From assembly GCF_036669915.1 (NCBI RefSeq), contig NC_089325.1:4224683-4288682 (forward strand): DNA of 64,000 nucleotides, written 5' to 3'. The stretch comes from Pocillopora verrucosa (Eukaryota > Cnidaria > Anthozoa > Scleractinia > Pocilloporidae). Shown here in pieces: positions 47,485 to 60,408 of the stretch (position 1 is the stretch's first letter; every line of letters starts with the position of its first letter). Made by a program: the position numbers and the translations under genes. Below the pieces are notes generated by a model. That model searched no databases. It saw only the letters and a program-made list of their open reading frames with translations, and was not told the DNA's origin.

Positions 47485-50446
47485 CTAAAGTGTGGTTATT
47501 CTTTCAGTTACTAAAAGTTCTTCCTTGTAAAATTGCACCTCTTTTTCTTCTTCAAAGTCAGCATGTTGCTTTACAAACGGCATCAGTGAGATGATTGACG
47601 CGCCTGTTATCAGCACCACACCCGAAGTGTAAAATGGGATAGTGTAGGAGCCAAGCTTGTCTGCCATTAGACCTAAACACAAAAAGTAATGCAAAATTAA
47701 GCCTTGTGCTCCCGATATTTTGGCAGTTTACAAACGATAGAGCACATTCTACTGAATGAATGTGAATTTAGAAACGATATTCGCAGTAATGAACACTTCT
47801 TATGTAGTAGTGAAAATAAATAATTTTAAGGCATTTATTCATCAATTCACGGGTTTATTACGAACTAACGTAATGACCAGCTCCCAGTTGGCTTGTTAGC
47901 TCAGTTAATAGGGCACTGCACCGATATCGCAAAGGTCATGGGTTCAAATCCTCTACAGCCCTAGATTTTTTTAGGCCTCATTTTCAGTACTGCTTAAGTA
48001 GTGTTCATTACTGGGAAGATCGCTTCCAAATTCATTTCTTAAACCGCATTCACATATATGATTTTCAGATATTTACCGCCGTGTAAAAGAAAAATTGAAC
48101 TATATGAAACAGGTAATTAGAGGGGAAAAACTGTCAGAAAGAGTCTATTAGAACGCAAAGTGAAAACAATAATCCACTTAAAGGAAAAGAGAGGAAAAGA
48201 AAAATTATACATCAACCAATCAACGTTTAAACATTAATTCACTTGTGATTTATCGTCATACCCACGATAAGCAAAACAAATTTCTTAGAATCAGAGAAGC
48301 TCACCAGCCAATGGTGGTCCAATGGATATAGTAATGCCCATGAAGAAGTTCAAGTAGCCCCAAGCTTGATTGAATTGGCGTTGTTTGACGCATTTTAAAA
48401 GTAAGAGAGAGAATTGACCCATTGAAGATCCTTCCATGAGGCCGAGGACTGTAAAAATCGCTACCAAAGATCCATATGACGTTGCTAATGGAAGACATAT
48501 GACACACAATCCGCTGATTGTCATACCTCCCTGGTACATATGGAACCTGTTGAAGTGACGAAACTCTCCAAGTTTGCAAAATAAATGACGACTGAAGAAG
48601 GACGTTGTCGCCAAATATATGAATAACATAGAAGCTCTGTCTCCAGAAATGTTCAGTTCTTGTTCGCAGTGCTTAATCTACGGAGAAATATGCAGTGGTT
48701 CACTCATTCCAAGTCCGATGGGTCGGTTTTAGTTTAAACGCAATAAGTGTTTAGCAGCAGGAGAGTTACAGCCACACAATAAATCGGGCGCGTCGCTTTC
48801 CCACTTTTCCAACGTGCACTTTTTGGTGGCTTGCGTTTCATGAAAATTTTATATTGATATTTGTGCAATAGAAATTTAATTTAATTAAATAATTGTCATT
48901 AACTTTTCAACGCATTTTCGACTTTATTTGCGCAACTACCTACGACAAGGTAATGATATGATGGCACGACTTGGATTGCGCATGGGACTACTAGTAAACA
49001 GCTCCACGCTTAACTTTGATAGGACTTCACTTGTACACACCCGAACTTCAACCTCTTTAATTGAAACTGGTTCTTTTAAAGATTTTTTTCACTCAGATGA
49101 TTACACAATCACCAGTCTGGTGACCAACTGATATTTCTTTCTCTTTTTCTCTTATTCCTAGAAATTGTCATGTCCACTAGCTTTGAGAATCAACGGTAGT
49201 TTCATCAAAAAGGCTGTTGTTTTGATGATGAACGGCCAAATTTCAAGGACTGGCTAGAAACGCAATAAGTGTTTGGCAGCAGGAGAGTTAAAACCATTGA
49301 ATAAGTTGGGCGCGTCGCTTTTCCACTTTTAAAAGTGGGAATGGTTGAAAAGTGGCCAAAATTTTCTTCTGTCCATTCATTACAGCTCGAGTATTAAAAA
49401 CAATTAGTGGTGTATAATAATACTTACGATGTGTACGGCTGGAACAAAGAAGCTTATATTAACAACCATGAATGAAGACAACAGGACGAGAAAAGGACGA
49501 TTTCCAAAGAGAGATGAATTTTCTTTCTCCTCTGCTTTTTCATCCGCAGCCATGCCACCCTTGTTATTCTCTGAGCGGTCCACTGGTACAAAAACAAGCG
49601 AACACAAACCGCATAGCAAATAGAAACCTGCAAACCCTTGTAGCGTGCCTTGCCATCCAATTGTATCCAGCAAGCCTTGGGTGACTTGAGTCATAACAAG
49701 CATGCCTATGGCTGTCGCGGACGTCATTATACCAACGGCCAAAGAGAGCCGTCTAACGAAGTAGTCCACGATGGCTACCATACAAGAGTTGTAAATCATC
49801 CTATGGCCAAAGCCTGACATGAGTCCATACGTCGGGTACATCATCCACAGTTTAGGAGACAAAGACGCCAGAGAAAATCCAATGACCCCTGTGAGGGCTC
49901 CCACCATGGCAGTGACCCTGTGGCTAAAGCGATCGCTGATCAGAGAACCCAGAGGACTTAAGACATAACCAAAAGCGAGGTTTAACGATCCAATCCAGGC
50001 TGAAAATGAATTTTATGTAGGTGCTTTTATGATCACATTGTGACTTTGAAATATGTAAAACTGCCGCAGAGGTAGGGTTCATGAATATATATATTCACCC
50101 CTTATATGCATTTCTAGGGGTCATGCATCTTCGGTTATCAGCTCATATGCCGAGTCACCTAATATTGAAATTAAAATTGTTGAATATTTTTTATGTTTCC
50201 ATTACCTGTAGATTGCCTGGATGCTCCAAAGCTTTCCATCAGAGGAGGAAGGAGCAAGCCAAAGCTATAGCCGATCCCCGATACAATTATGACTAAAATG
50301 ACTGAGGCCACGCACACTACCCACGACCAACAACTGTCCGGACGGCATGTAGGTTTTTTTTCTACTACCATCTGACTTTCTTGGCTGGAATCTTGAGCAG
50401 GTGAGTTCACCATGATTGTGTTTTCAATGTGCTTCAAAGAAATCAT
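47485..50446 (-). CDS. SLC16/MCT-like MFS transporter, gene D
   Basis: Minus strand, four exons in transcript order: 50446-50206, 49999-49428, 48677-48305, 47672-47485; phases 1, 0, 1; 457 residues from the first in-frame ATG at 50446 (a second ATG lies 11 codons on). TM1 slot CRPDSCWSWVVCVAS keeps the WSWVV of the family signature better than genes A-C. TM4-5 has DYFVRRLSLAVGI, close to the family YFxKRRxLAxG. TM8 has SFFSRHLFCKLGE. C-terminus RITTL. Exons 3 and 4 have exactly the lengths of gene A (373, 188), confirming common descent. A single tRNA-like SINE lies in the last intron. Substrate unknown. Confidence 0.9.
47881..48075 (+). mobile_element. diverged single copy of the 245-bp tRNA-like unit
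   Basis: Lies in the last intron of gene D, on the opposite strand to it. CTCCCAGTTGGCTTGTTAGC then a tRNA-like head, a T7 run and CAGTACTGCTTAAGTAGTG, followed by body words (GGGAAGATCGCTTCCAAATT, CCGCATTCACATATATGA) that align along the unit tandemly repeated at 60.3-63.1 kb. The head has several changes (GTTAATAGGGC, CCTCTACAGCCC), so it is probably not a working tRNA. It shows that the unit also occurs as a dispersed SINE-like element. Confidence 0.75.
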
Positions 50447-51783
50447 TCGTTTAGTTGATATATTTGATATAAACACAGAAACATTCTCGTTCACTGGTAA
50501 GAAGAAAGAGCTTAACTTGTCTAGGCAATTAAGCTTATTTTGGTGATTTCAGCTGAAGATTTTCTTCTCTGGTATTCTAGGTCGTTTTACCACTTGTCGA
50601 GTCAAGACGAGAAAATTTTCGGTAAAAAACAATTTTTGTCCAGGCCTATATCTTTAGGCTTCTCGGTAATCTAAGAAATCTGAAAATTTAAAGTTGCTTT
50701 CAGCTATTTGTTGGTCTTCGATCGATTCAATCTCACTGCTTAAAGTAAATCGAAAAAAACATCTCATTGCATGAAAGGAAAACTTCAATTAAAGTCTTTA
50801 GACAGGAATCGGGGTGTCTTGTTGTTGTAATTACTTAATTTCACTCAAAGAACTATTTAAGCTGTCGCACATGCATGTACATTGAATAAGGAGTAACTTT
50901 TTCCAGTGAATGCCACTGAATTTGGCACTTGCAAGTTACATGCGCTCAGCCTGGAGATGTTCTTATAGCCCCTTGAGTTCGTTTTTGCCACATAGGTTCA
51001 TCCAACTATAGTCAAACCTGCATTTAGCGGTCGTGGTCACCTTTGACTAAGTCCCAACTACCGACAGCAACTCTAGCTTCTTGTGTGCTTTCCAAACCTC
51101 CTAAGTGCATCTAAAACTCGATAAACGTAGACTACGAGCAGTCCCTTCTTTTCGGCGAAGTCCATTGCGCGAGTTCGAAAAAAGCAAAAGCGGCTCAAGC
51201 TCCCTTCTCGAGAAAAAGCAAACGATTAACTCATGAAAGCGTCTCGAAGTCTTACAACAGGAGTAACAGTGATGGCAAAACAAGCTTAAAACGGCAGAAA
51301 TTGCCAGATACCACGGCGGACACATAGGATGTGAGTAAGTTTATTTTTATTACGAATTATTTATAGTTGTAAATCGACCGTATTTCGCCCCCAATACTAT
51401 TCCTTATAACGTTTTCAAATTAACACTGAGTCACACAACGCGTGACGCTTTCATGAATTAATTTCTCGAGAAGTGAGCTTGGGCTGCCTGTGAAAAAGGC
51501 AGCGAAAAAATTTTTGTACGTGCGCCGCGAGAGCTTTAAGAAACAAAGAGCTTTGATTGCGGTTGTGCTATCGCGTGCTGGTCACGCGCCTGTGTGGAAA
51601 GAGGTTGCGTCTGCCAATATTTGCCAAACATAGCTCCACGTATCAAAAATAAAATTTAAAAAAAACTGCAACAACCAAACAAACAACAACGAAAAAAAAA
51701 GGAATGGTGAGCACATTAGAGTTGTTCCTCAAAATTCTCCTCCCAATAGTGTTCGTCAGATTGTCCCTTATCACAGAGTATCC

Positions 51784-51807
51784 ATGCACGTGTCACAGCA
51801 CGTGCAT
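51784..51807. repeat. perfect CACGTG palindrome pair
   Basis: ATGCACGTG and CACGTGCAT separated by 6 nt, so each half holds an E-box-type CACGTG and the whole is an inverted repeat. It resembles the CACGTG clusters between genes A and C. Confidence 0.75.
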
Positions 51808-52195
51808 GAAGTTTCTACATCGCAATAGGCCATTTCGGAATTCCAATATTAGTACTTTTCTTTCTGAATGAAACCAGGAGTTGAATATTTCTTGTGAGTT
51901 AAGTACTACGATCAGAACTCCCTTGAAAGGAAACTATGTCATTCGAACATTATCGCTACAAAAGGAGAAATTGAAATGTTGTTTCCTAAGGTCATCGACA
52001 AGGAGAGGAAAATTCAAAGGTCTTGATGATCGCTTACGTAATACGAATCTCTGGTGTAACAAACAAGTTATATGACATACCTCAGTTTCTATCGCTTTCC
52101 ACCCTCAGAATGAACTATTAATAATTTACATCGACTCGGAAATGAAAATTAATCTCGCTGCAGAGATTGATGATCGTTGAAGTTCACAGGATGAT

Positions 52196-52389
52196 CTAGC
52201 CTTTGAAGCGAACAACAACACTGTCATCAATGTGTTTTCCAGACGCTTCTTCAGTGTCCTGGGTCTGGTTATATCTTCCGTTCGAGTTCATATTGCAAAG
52301 TAGAGACAACTCTCCTTGACAACCTACAATGTCAACACAGGCAGAAATCGCATTGGTGACGCACGGAATTGTAAACTGATAGACTGAAA
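52196..52389 (-). CDS. possible terminal exon, unidentified protein
   Basis: On the minus strand a pyrimidine-poor but acceptable acceptor (GTTGGTTTCAG, ending at 52390) is followed by about 63 in-frame codons, beginning VYQFTIPCVTNAISACVD and ending VVVRFKG before a stop. Four cysteines lie in the first half, and the second half is hydrophilic. I recognise no family and found no linked upstream exon. May be spurious. Confidence 0.2.
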
Positions 52390-53394
52390 CCAACAGAAAT
52401 TAAAACGAGAAAAAGAAAATGAAGTTCTCAGCAAACAGTGGATTTTCGTAGCTAGCATTTAATAATTTGCTTTTTTCCTTGCCTATTTGCCTATTGTTTT
52501 GGTGTTGGCTTTCGTTTTTGTCACAGTCCAAGGTCAGATGCTGGTCGGAAGTACTTTAGGCCATCTGCAGCGATAGTCGTTTTCAATACAATGTAGCGAA
52601 GAAAAGCCATAATTTAAAATGCAAATCCGTGAAAAAACAAAGAAAAAAGTAAGAAGCGCAATGCGTTACGAGACGACACACTTTTTGGTGGAACATGTCC
52701 ACAACCATAGCGTGTCTATGAATTAATCCTTTCCTATCAGAGCAAATTTCTTTTGAATTGTGTTTTGTCATAGGTAAGACAAAATACAAAATATAAAATT
52801 TGTCAAGTGGCCCCCATCAGCGAAATCTGTCCCAATTTTTAAGCTTTGTTAAGGGCTTCGTTTTATTGTTAGATTTTGACTAGTTTCCATTTACAGAATT
52901 TATTTCTAAGATTGTGTCAGTATTTATTGTGTGATTGTCTTATCTTTTATCTGCTTGTTCTTTTTTACGTTTATTTATGGCATGTTTTCAGGGAAAATGC
53001 ATTAACTTCGCTAATGGATTTCCGTTTGTAAATGGCTCCTCTAGAAAAGTCGATGGATCATCATATTTCAGCCACGTTGCTGTATTTTTTGGTTGAGCTA
53101 ATTCAAAAATGAAAGCAAAGATTTTGTTTAACAAATAGCGAAGCCTTGAATATGCTCTAAGCACGCAAGAAGAAGCTAGAGCACGAAAGAAGTGTAGGAA
53201 GAAACATGAGACGTATCGAGTACTTCTCCCCACTTCTTGAATTGTGGTAACAAAACACGCATTTTTTTTTAACATGGCAATCGGAAATCAAACTACTCAA
53301 GGTGTATGAAAAAGTCGGACATGATACAATTTGGCAGATGGCGTGACAGCTTTAGCTCAGCTCTAAGCTTTGTACTCTCTTTAAGCTAAGCTTT

Positions 53395-53682
53395 ACGGGC
53401 CCGTTAAGTAACCGGGACTTTCGAGAAACGGGCCCCCACCAGTGGGCCCCGTTTCTCGAAAGTTCCGTTAACTTATCGGTCGGGCCCAAAGCTACATTTT
53501 AAAATCAAAATTCAAAAATAGAAAGGCATATGGTTATGGCACCCTAACCAGTCCATTTTGTTTGTTCAGCTGATAGTTTTATTGCATAATTTTCAAAACA
53601 TTCTAAACCCCATCTTGAATGAAAACAGAACAGTTTTGCGGGCCCGTTAAGTTACCAGGTCCTTTGAGAAACGGGCCCCCAA
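53395..53682. mobile_element. GGGCCCGTT foldback elements
   Basis: ACGGGCCCGTTAAGTAACCG with TTTCGAGAAACGGGCCCCCA at 53395-53437 faces its near-perfect reverse complement at 53443-53487. A third related arm lies at 53638-53681 (GGGCCCGTTAAGTTACCAGG). Short foldback repeat without coding, 240 bp downstream of the stop of gene E. Confidence 0.7.
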
Positions 53683-53923
53683 TGGGTCGATCGACGCGCC
53701 TGACTGAACGCCTGGAACAGGCTGGCATTTACTTTCTTTTTGTTTCACTTGCAGTTACTATCAGTTGATTTCTAATAGTATATTTCGTCGAGAAATTAGC
53801 GCAATCTTCAAACGCATGTTCTAAGTTTGCTCTTGGCAACAAAAATGATTTGAAAAAGTTCTAGGTTGTTCTTTCCATGGTCTCACGATGGATTCATTGC
53901 TCGAACCTATACCTAGACCATTT

Positions 53924-56900
53924 CTAAACGACTGTAAGCTTTTCTGTAACCAAAAGTTCTTCGTCAATGGATGCTTGTGTTTCGGCCTCTTCTGGTAATC
54001 CTCTTTTAACGCAAGTCATCAATGAAGTGACCGACGCCCCTGCGATTTGTATTGCTCCTGCCGTGTAAAATGGGGTGATGTACGAGCCGAGCTCGTCTGC
54101 CATCAGACCTGTTAGAAATGAGCAGATACATTGAGATAAAACAAATTTAAAAGTTCTGAGAATGCAGTTCATGCGCAAGCTTGGTTTATGCATGCATGAT
54201 CTTGTTCTCAACCGTGATGAAATTAAAAAACATTGCAGCAATAATCATTGTCAAATTCTTGCGAAAAAATTTTCATGGCTGTTCTGACGTGGTGTTTCAT
54301 CTTGGTCAAAAGACTTATCAGATTCATTTCGGAATTTTCAGTTCGGAATGCCCCTATCTCGAAGGTAAAACAAGCTAGGACTCCTGAAGTAAGTTTGACT
54401 TTCTATCAGTCAGGCAAACAAATATTAAAGCCAGAACAATGGAGCTCACCAGCTAAGGGAGAACCGAGGCCAACGCTTAAACCGGAAAAGAGCATCATAT
54501 ATCCCCAAGCTCGGTTGACTTGGCGTCGTCCTGTGCATTCCAAAAGCAGCAAGGCATATTGGCCATTCATTGCTCCATCCATCAGTCCAAAAACTGTAAA
54601 TATCGCTGCAATCGATCCAAACGATCTTGCCAATGGTAAGCAAAGTACACACAGCCCACTTATAGTCATACCCCCTTGATACAGATGGAATCTGTTCAGA
54701 TACTTTAAGTCTCCCAACTTGCAAAATAGATGGCGGCTTATGAAGGACGTTATTCCCATGTAGGTATACAGCATGGAGGCTTTGTTTCCAGGTATACGAA
54801 GCTCTTGTTTGCAATGCTTTACCTGAAGTCATAACAAAGGAGAAGGAAAAGATGCAAAAGACGTTGGGAACACAGATTCACGAGATATTCACCAGTCGCA
54901 TTATCGGGATCGCGCTTCGTGCGGGAATAATGAGTTGGACTGAAGACTTTTTTTTAAAAAAAATCGATTACGGACTTAAAAAATTGCAAAGGAAACTACA
55001 ATGAGCTCGAGTACTCAGTTCAAGTTTCAGGTTGCGCCGCCCCGTGGGTTAAAAACTGACCATTTGATCTCTAGACATTTGGTTTTTAACGAACGAATAT
55101 TCCCATATTTGACTGCCTTAATTTATTTCCTCTTTCCTCTCTTTACCTTTTTGCTTTAAGATGTCGAGATGTTGCAAGTAGAATAACCTTCTCGGTCTCT
55201 CATACGAGCGAAAGGACCAATGTGACAAGCTTTCAATTCATGATTTTTCGACTACTATAGCAATTTTCAACTGATATTTGATAATAAGCACATTGTTTAT
55301 GCTATGCTACAATATATTGTTGGTTCAGTAAACTCCCGCCAACCTCTCAACCAATCAGATGCAAAACTCGTAGCAGTCGGTCACTTGTCACCTTGCCTGC
55401 GTTTTCCCGCGCTCAGGTAATTTCCTTTCTGTTACCTCGTACTGAGTATTAATTTGTAACTGGGATTAGTTTGGTTTAGGTTTTTAACAACGGTCAGCCG
55501 AAGAGTGACATAAAAAATTTTTTCAACTTAAAAAGGAGACGCGTACTTACTATGTGCATGATTGGTACGAAATAGCTGAAATGAACCACAGATAGTGACG
55601 TTGATATGATTACAAATGGATAGTTCTCGAGAAGCGAGCTTCGTTGACTTGCTGCTTCTTTCTTCCTCGACTTGCGAGTCGTAAATTCGCTGTCAGAGAT
55701 TTCGTCGAGGCCATTATCGAGGGGTGCAAAGACAGTTGCACACAAGCCACAAATCAAATTTAGCAAACCGAACACTTTTATTGTCCATTGCCATCCCCAC
55801 TTGTCTAATACAAACTGCGTGACCAGGGTGGTCACGAACATTCCAATGGCCGGTGCCGACGAAACAATACCGACAGCCACCGAGCGCCATTTGACAAAAT
55901 GGAGAAGAACCATCAAGTAACAGGAGTTGTAAACCATCACATGCCCAATGCCTGATAAAACACCAAACGTTAGGTACATCATCCAAAGTTTTGAGGAAAA
56001 CGAGGCAAGAAAGAACCCGACTACCCCGAGAAACGAACCCATGACGGCGGTGAACCTGTGACCAAAACGATCGCTGATGAAGCAACCTGCGGGGCTGAAG
56101 ATGCAACCGCTCGCCATGTACAAAGAACCGATCCAAGCTGGAGAGAAAATTAAATTGTGGATAGCATTCTAAAACTTCGAATTAAAAATTTGCCAACTCG
56201 CCATATAGTGCTTTTAATACATTTTAAGAGTTATTATCAAGTATCTTTTGGAATGTGTTTCATTTTTTAATTGTCTTTGGCGTTGAAGGTGATTCACATA
56301 TACTATGACTAGACTATACGATCCAATAGGGAGATGTTTCGGCGAGGTGACTCGCTCATAAACCAAATTATTATTGTTCTTGGGGACTAAATAAAGACAA
56401 AGACCACCAGAGTAACGAAAATGAAACAAATAAACAAATAATGAAATAAAGAAGCCAGCATAGCCATGAGAGTGAACCTTAAGTTCAATTTTAAGAAATC
56501 CGTTCGCAAGGAATTTGACGCTTGTTTCGGCGATAATGTCGAAAGGCAGACATGCCAGCATGGGGGCAAATTTTATTAGAGGGCTACGGAGCACAGGCTT
56601 GTATATATATAGAGGTGAGACAAATACTTCGATAGGGTAAGTTTTTTCTTCTTCCCAAACCGAAATAATTTTCGACTCCGAATATTATAGTTCTAGTTTT
56701 CTGATTGGTTCACTCGATTCTAGTTATCAGCTCATATTCCAAGTCACCCTCTATGGAAATGCACTACGCCAACTGTTGCGATGCTGAAAAAGAGCCCCAA
56801 ATATCCAAGCGTTCAGGATTTAATAAAAATTTGATAATAAAACAATCATTCCATTCGCGCTTGTTGATACGAGATTAGTTGTACTCAGTTCGGCGCTACG

Positions 56901-57404
56901 CACCTCGTTGGCCATTTACCATCTCATATCCAACGCCTACTAATGGAATACTGATGAATTACGCCAAATCACCCTCACGGTTTATGGTGAGACGGTGTGA
57001 AACTCGGAATGTAAATTACTCGGTACGTACTGAATAGAACACACCAGATCTAAGAAAATAACAATGCTCCTTAGATAGAAAGAAAACTTCGTCCAGAACT
57101 GCTCTCAGGGCTGCAAGGAAGACGAGCTTTAATTCAACAACGAATTCTACGTCTTTGAATAAAAAAAGAGCGAGGTTTTGTAAGTCATTTTACCTATGGC
57201 TTGTCGCGTTTCCTCAAAGCTCTCCGTCAAAGGGGGGAGCAATAACCCAAAGCTGTACGATATAGCAGCAGTGATGGCTATCGACATCGTTGATGCAGCA
57301 CACACCACCCAAGACAAGCAGCTGTCCGGCTGACATTTGGATTCGCATCCTTTGAAGGTTCCCGCAGCCTGATCGTTTGAATCTTCGGTGAATATTTTGC
57401 TCAT
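53924..57404 (-). CDS. SLC16/MCT-like MFS transporter, gene E
   Basis: Minus strand, exons in transcript order: 57404-57194, 56137-55551, 54822-54450, 54108-53924; phases 1, 0, 1; 451 residues. MSKIFTED start, TM1 slot CQPDSCLSWVVCAAS, TM4-5 motif LHFVKWRSVAVGI, TM8 SFISRHLFCKLGD, C-terminus KLTVV. The TM6-7 loop is rich in charged residues (DEISDSEF, RKSRKKE). Exon 3 is again exactly 373 nt. The gene pairs with D as a second minus-strand copy; the two are closer to each other in KHC.QEL and VTE features than to A-C, suggesting a separate older branch. Substrate unknown. Confidence 0.9.
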
Positions 57405-59066
57405 CGTCCTAGAGATAACTCAAACCTCAATGTGTTGAATATAGAGTGGTATTCATTTGAGCAGCTAGAGTAATCTGCGTTATTTTCATAATTGCCCGCC
57501 ACCACGTGCGTTATCTCTACAATCTGCGTTAGTGTTGCCTCACTTCACTATGTGATTGGTCCATAAACTTCGCACCATTCCCCCAGCCATTCAGATACAA
57601 AGCAATAAAGCTAACTGCAACCTGTTTTCACCCTCAAGTGAGTATAAGATCGCTAAAACATATATTTACTTTGAGATCTCATGGGCTCCTTGTGGTTACT
57701 TTGTTTTATTTATAACAGTCAATCACAAAATGCCCCTGCTGTTAGCTAACTTTCACTCGATTTTCCAAGTGATCTCCATCTCAGTGCGTCAAGTGTGTTT
57801 GGACTAGATGAAGATTTAGCTTCCACACCAAAACAATAGCGCGTGGTGGCGAACAATTATAAAGATAACAAAACTTGAGCAACATCTGAGTAGAAATGAG
57901 GGATCCACATTATTTTAAGTGCAGTTAGCAGATGTCTATAGCTCCAGAACTGAGAGGAGGGTCAATCCCTACAAATACGTCCTAAGTGCATCTCATGGGC
58001 CATGATATAGTAAGTACTATAGACAAGAGTGAGAGAGGATCAGTTTAATACAATGTTATCATCGACTACAATTCAAGGCCAAGGACTTGAGACGTGTTTT
58101 GATTTTAGCAACCTAATAAAAAGATGTTTAGACGCAAAAGATAGACTTCGACCCGAAGCCATGTTATGAACTACCTTACTTCGTGAGTTTTAAACGCTTT
58201 AGATCTTAGACTTTTTAAAGCTGTTCATTTTTCTTTTAGTTTCCCAAAACAATACTTATCACCGTATTATTGCAATTTCATATCTTCCTGTATTTATCTC
58301 GTATCCTCAGAAACTAGTTTGTTTTTCGAGTGTGAAAGAAAATGGCTTTTAATATATGTCGGTTTAAATGGTGGCCCACAGTACAAGGAGGAGTTTGAAT
58401 TCTGAGGCAAATCAATCACCAGAAGGATATGGTTATTACTACGTTGTCAGGCAGAACAGTGTAAAAGAAGCAAAACAACAACAACGACAAAAAAAGTTTT
58501 GTCACTACGTGTATGAGTTTAAGACAATTTATTTGCAATTGGTTAACAAGAAAAGAAGCGTTCAAATGTATCTCTGTGATTGTTAAAACGCACAACTCTG
58601 CAGATCCTTTGTAGAAGTCAGTGATTTCGTTCATCTTCAGACATTAACTAGAGATACTTATCGACCGGTAATTATTTCCGCCTGAGGATAACGGAGGATT
58701 TGGATTGTGTCGCGATAACATTAATCTAGCCCACCCCTCCCCCCTCATTGGCAATTAATTTACTGGCGATTCCCTATAGTCCCCTCTTCAAACTCTGCTG
58801 GCGAAGACTTATCCCTCCTCCGTTCCCAGTGTAAAACATGTGATCCCCCCCCCCCCCAAGTTATCCACTTCTCAGCAGATTAATAAACAATAACTAGTAC
58901 CTTGAGCAAGGAAGCCAGCGCCATTGAAATATTTCTGTGGGTAGTCTCCGGAACGGACCGGACCAGACCGGTTTGAAATTCTCGTAACTTGAGACTCGCG
59001 ACGATACATGTTTATCACGAATCTTACCTCACCCTTTCCACCATCATGTCATTTATTTTTACCTCT
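57405..59066. other. 5' flank of gene E, intergenic
   Basis: No gene recognised. A pure C-run of about 12 lies near 58846-58857. Confidence 0.45.
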
Positions 59067-59174
59067 CAGATCAAAATTTGCCAGCAACGGCACTGCTGGA
59101 TTGAAGTCATTCAAAAGGAAATTATCCCTCAAGAATTTGGACTTTCAGTTGTGGAGAAAGTCTCTGTTCTTTAA
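59067..59174 (+). pseudogene. possible C-terminal exon remnant of another SLC16-like copy
   Basis: After an acceptor-like TTACCTCTCAG, an open frame ends in GLSVVEKVSVL and a stop, close to the ELSVAEKITVL end of gene B. The upstream part (IKICQQRHCWIEVIQ) does not resemble TM12 of the intact genes. Similarity is limited to about 11 residues, so this may be chance. Confidence 0.3.
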
Positions 59175-59484
59175 CTCGTTAGCAGAAGTAAAGTATTCCA
59201 AGTCAGTGCATGCAAAAATTTACTACTAATGAGAGGGAGCATTATGATACAACATAGTCCAAGAGGGGGATCAGCTAAATTTTGTTGTGATACAAACAAA
59301 ATCTTCCGCACAAAACAAATAAGACGTAAACAAGCGAAAATAAAAATAATTAAAAACAGCAATTTAAAAAGTCATTATGAATTACAGTTCAAGATTTCAG
59401 GTAAGACGGAATACGTACATAACTGTTTCTTTGGCTTATTAACCTGCCGCTGCTTGAGTAATGAGTTTAACACAGCATGAAATC

Positions 59485-59960
59485 GCAAATTTACGCATCT
59501 TTAACTCTTGCGTAAAGAAACGTAAATATAAAGCCTCTTCTTTAGGGACAAGTTCCACGTTCCCTAAAGATGCGTAATTGCAGAGAAAGCGTAAAGACTG
59601 CGTAGAGGATATTAATTGTTCATAAAGGATAAGGATCAAGATGGATATAATTAACCAATTTATATTTGGAGAAATACTCAAAGAAGTGAAATAATTATGG
59701 CTCATACATCTTCAGTAGAATTATCAAGGTATTTTGACCAGTTTCGCTTTTGACACTTTACGCGTCTTTAATATTCTTTACGCATCTTTACTCACTGTTC
59801 TTTACGAAACTTTAAGATTCTTTAACATTCTTTACGCAAAATCAATCTTTACGCGCCGTTAATTCTCTTTACGAATCTTTAGTGTTCCTCAACGACCTTT
59901 AACGTTTTCTTTACACAACCAGTCTTAACGTGCTTTTAATTCTCTTTCCGCATCTGTATT
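59485..59960. repeat. degenerate repeat of TTTACGC/TCTTTA words
   Basis: Many irregularly spaced copies of CTTTACGCATCTTTA-like words from 59755 to 59915. Their reverse complements (CGTAAAGAAACGTAAA, AGATGCGTAATTG) lie at 59505-59600. No fixed period. Origin unknown. Confidence 0.55.
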
Positions 59961-60252
59961 CTGTCTTTTACAACGGTTCTAAACTTTCTGTTCGCATGAA
60001 TATGTTTAAACTACCTTTTTTTTAACGCGCTTTGAAACTCATGATCAGGGAGTTGTCGTGATGAGACAATCATGTTTTTTTCCATATAATGGACCCTGCA
60101 ATGACGTGTGGAAGCGTGATGCTCTAGCGTTTGTAATAGTAAGCTTGTCGAACTTTAAGATCCGACTGTCGACGTTCTAGCATTGTTTTAGTCCTCGGGA
60201 CGTTTGATGAAGAGTCCCTGGGGACGAAAATACATAGAAACGAGGCTGCCGC

Positions 60253-60286
60253 AGATCGGAGGGAGAGTATAACAGGTAATTTAGTG
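60253..60286. mobile_element. Penelope-type edge at left of array
   Basis: GGAGGGAGAGTATAACAGGT followed by AATTTAGTG matches, read on this strand, the reverse complement of the edge at 63346-63362 and the start of the end repeat at 63061. Its last 14 bases, CAGGTAATTTAGTG (60273-60286), are repeated at the other side of the array. Confidence 0.6.
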
Positions 60287-60408
60287 AAGATTTAGATATA
60301 TGAAAATTCACATATTTGCACTGCGGTGGAAAGATGAAATTAGAAGATCCTCGCAGCAAAGAACACTACTGAAACTAGTAGTTGTAAGTAGGACCTGAAA
60401 AAAATTTC

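Larger units (their letters stand above)
50447..53394. other. intergenic, D to E
   Basis: Contains a CACGTG palindrome at 51784-51807 and a possible minus-strand exon at 52196-52389. Nothing else recognised. Confidence 0.45.

Noticed and set aside
50447-50494. Longer N-terminus for gene D
   Set aside because: It would begin at GTG; the first ATG in frame is at 50446.
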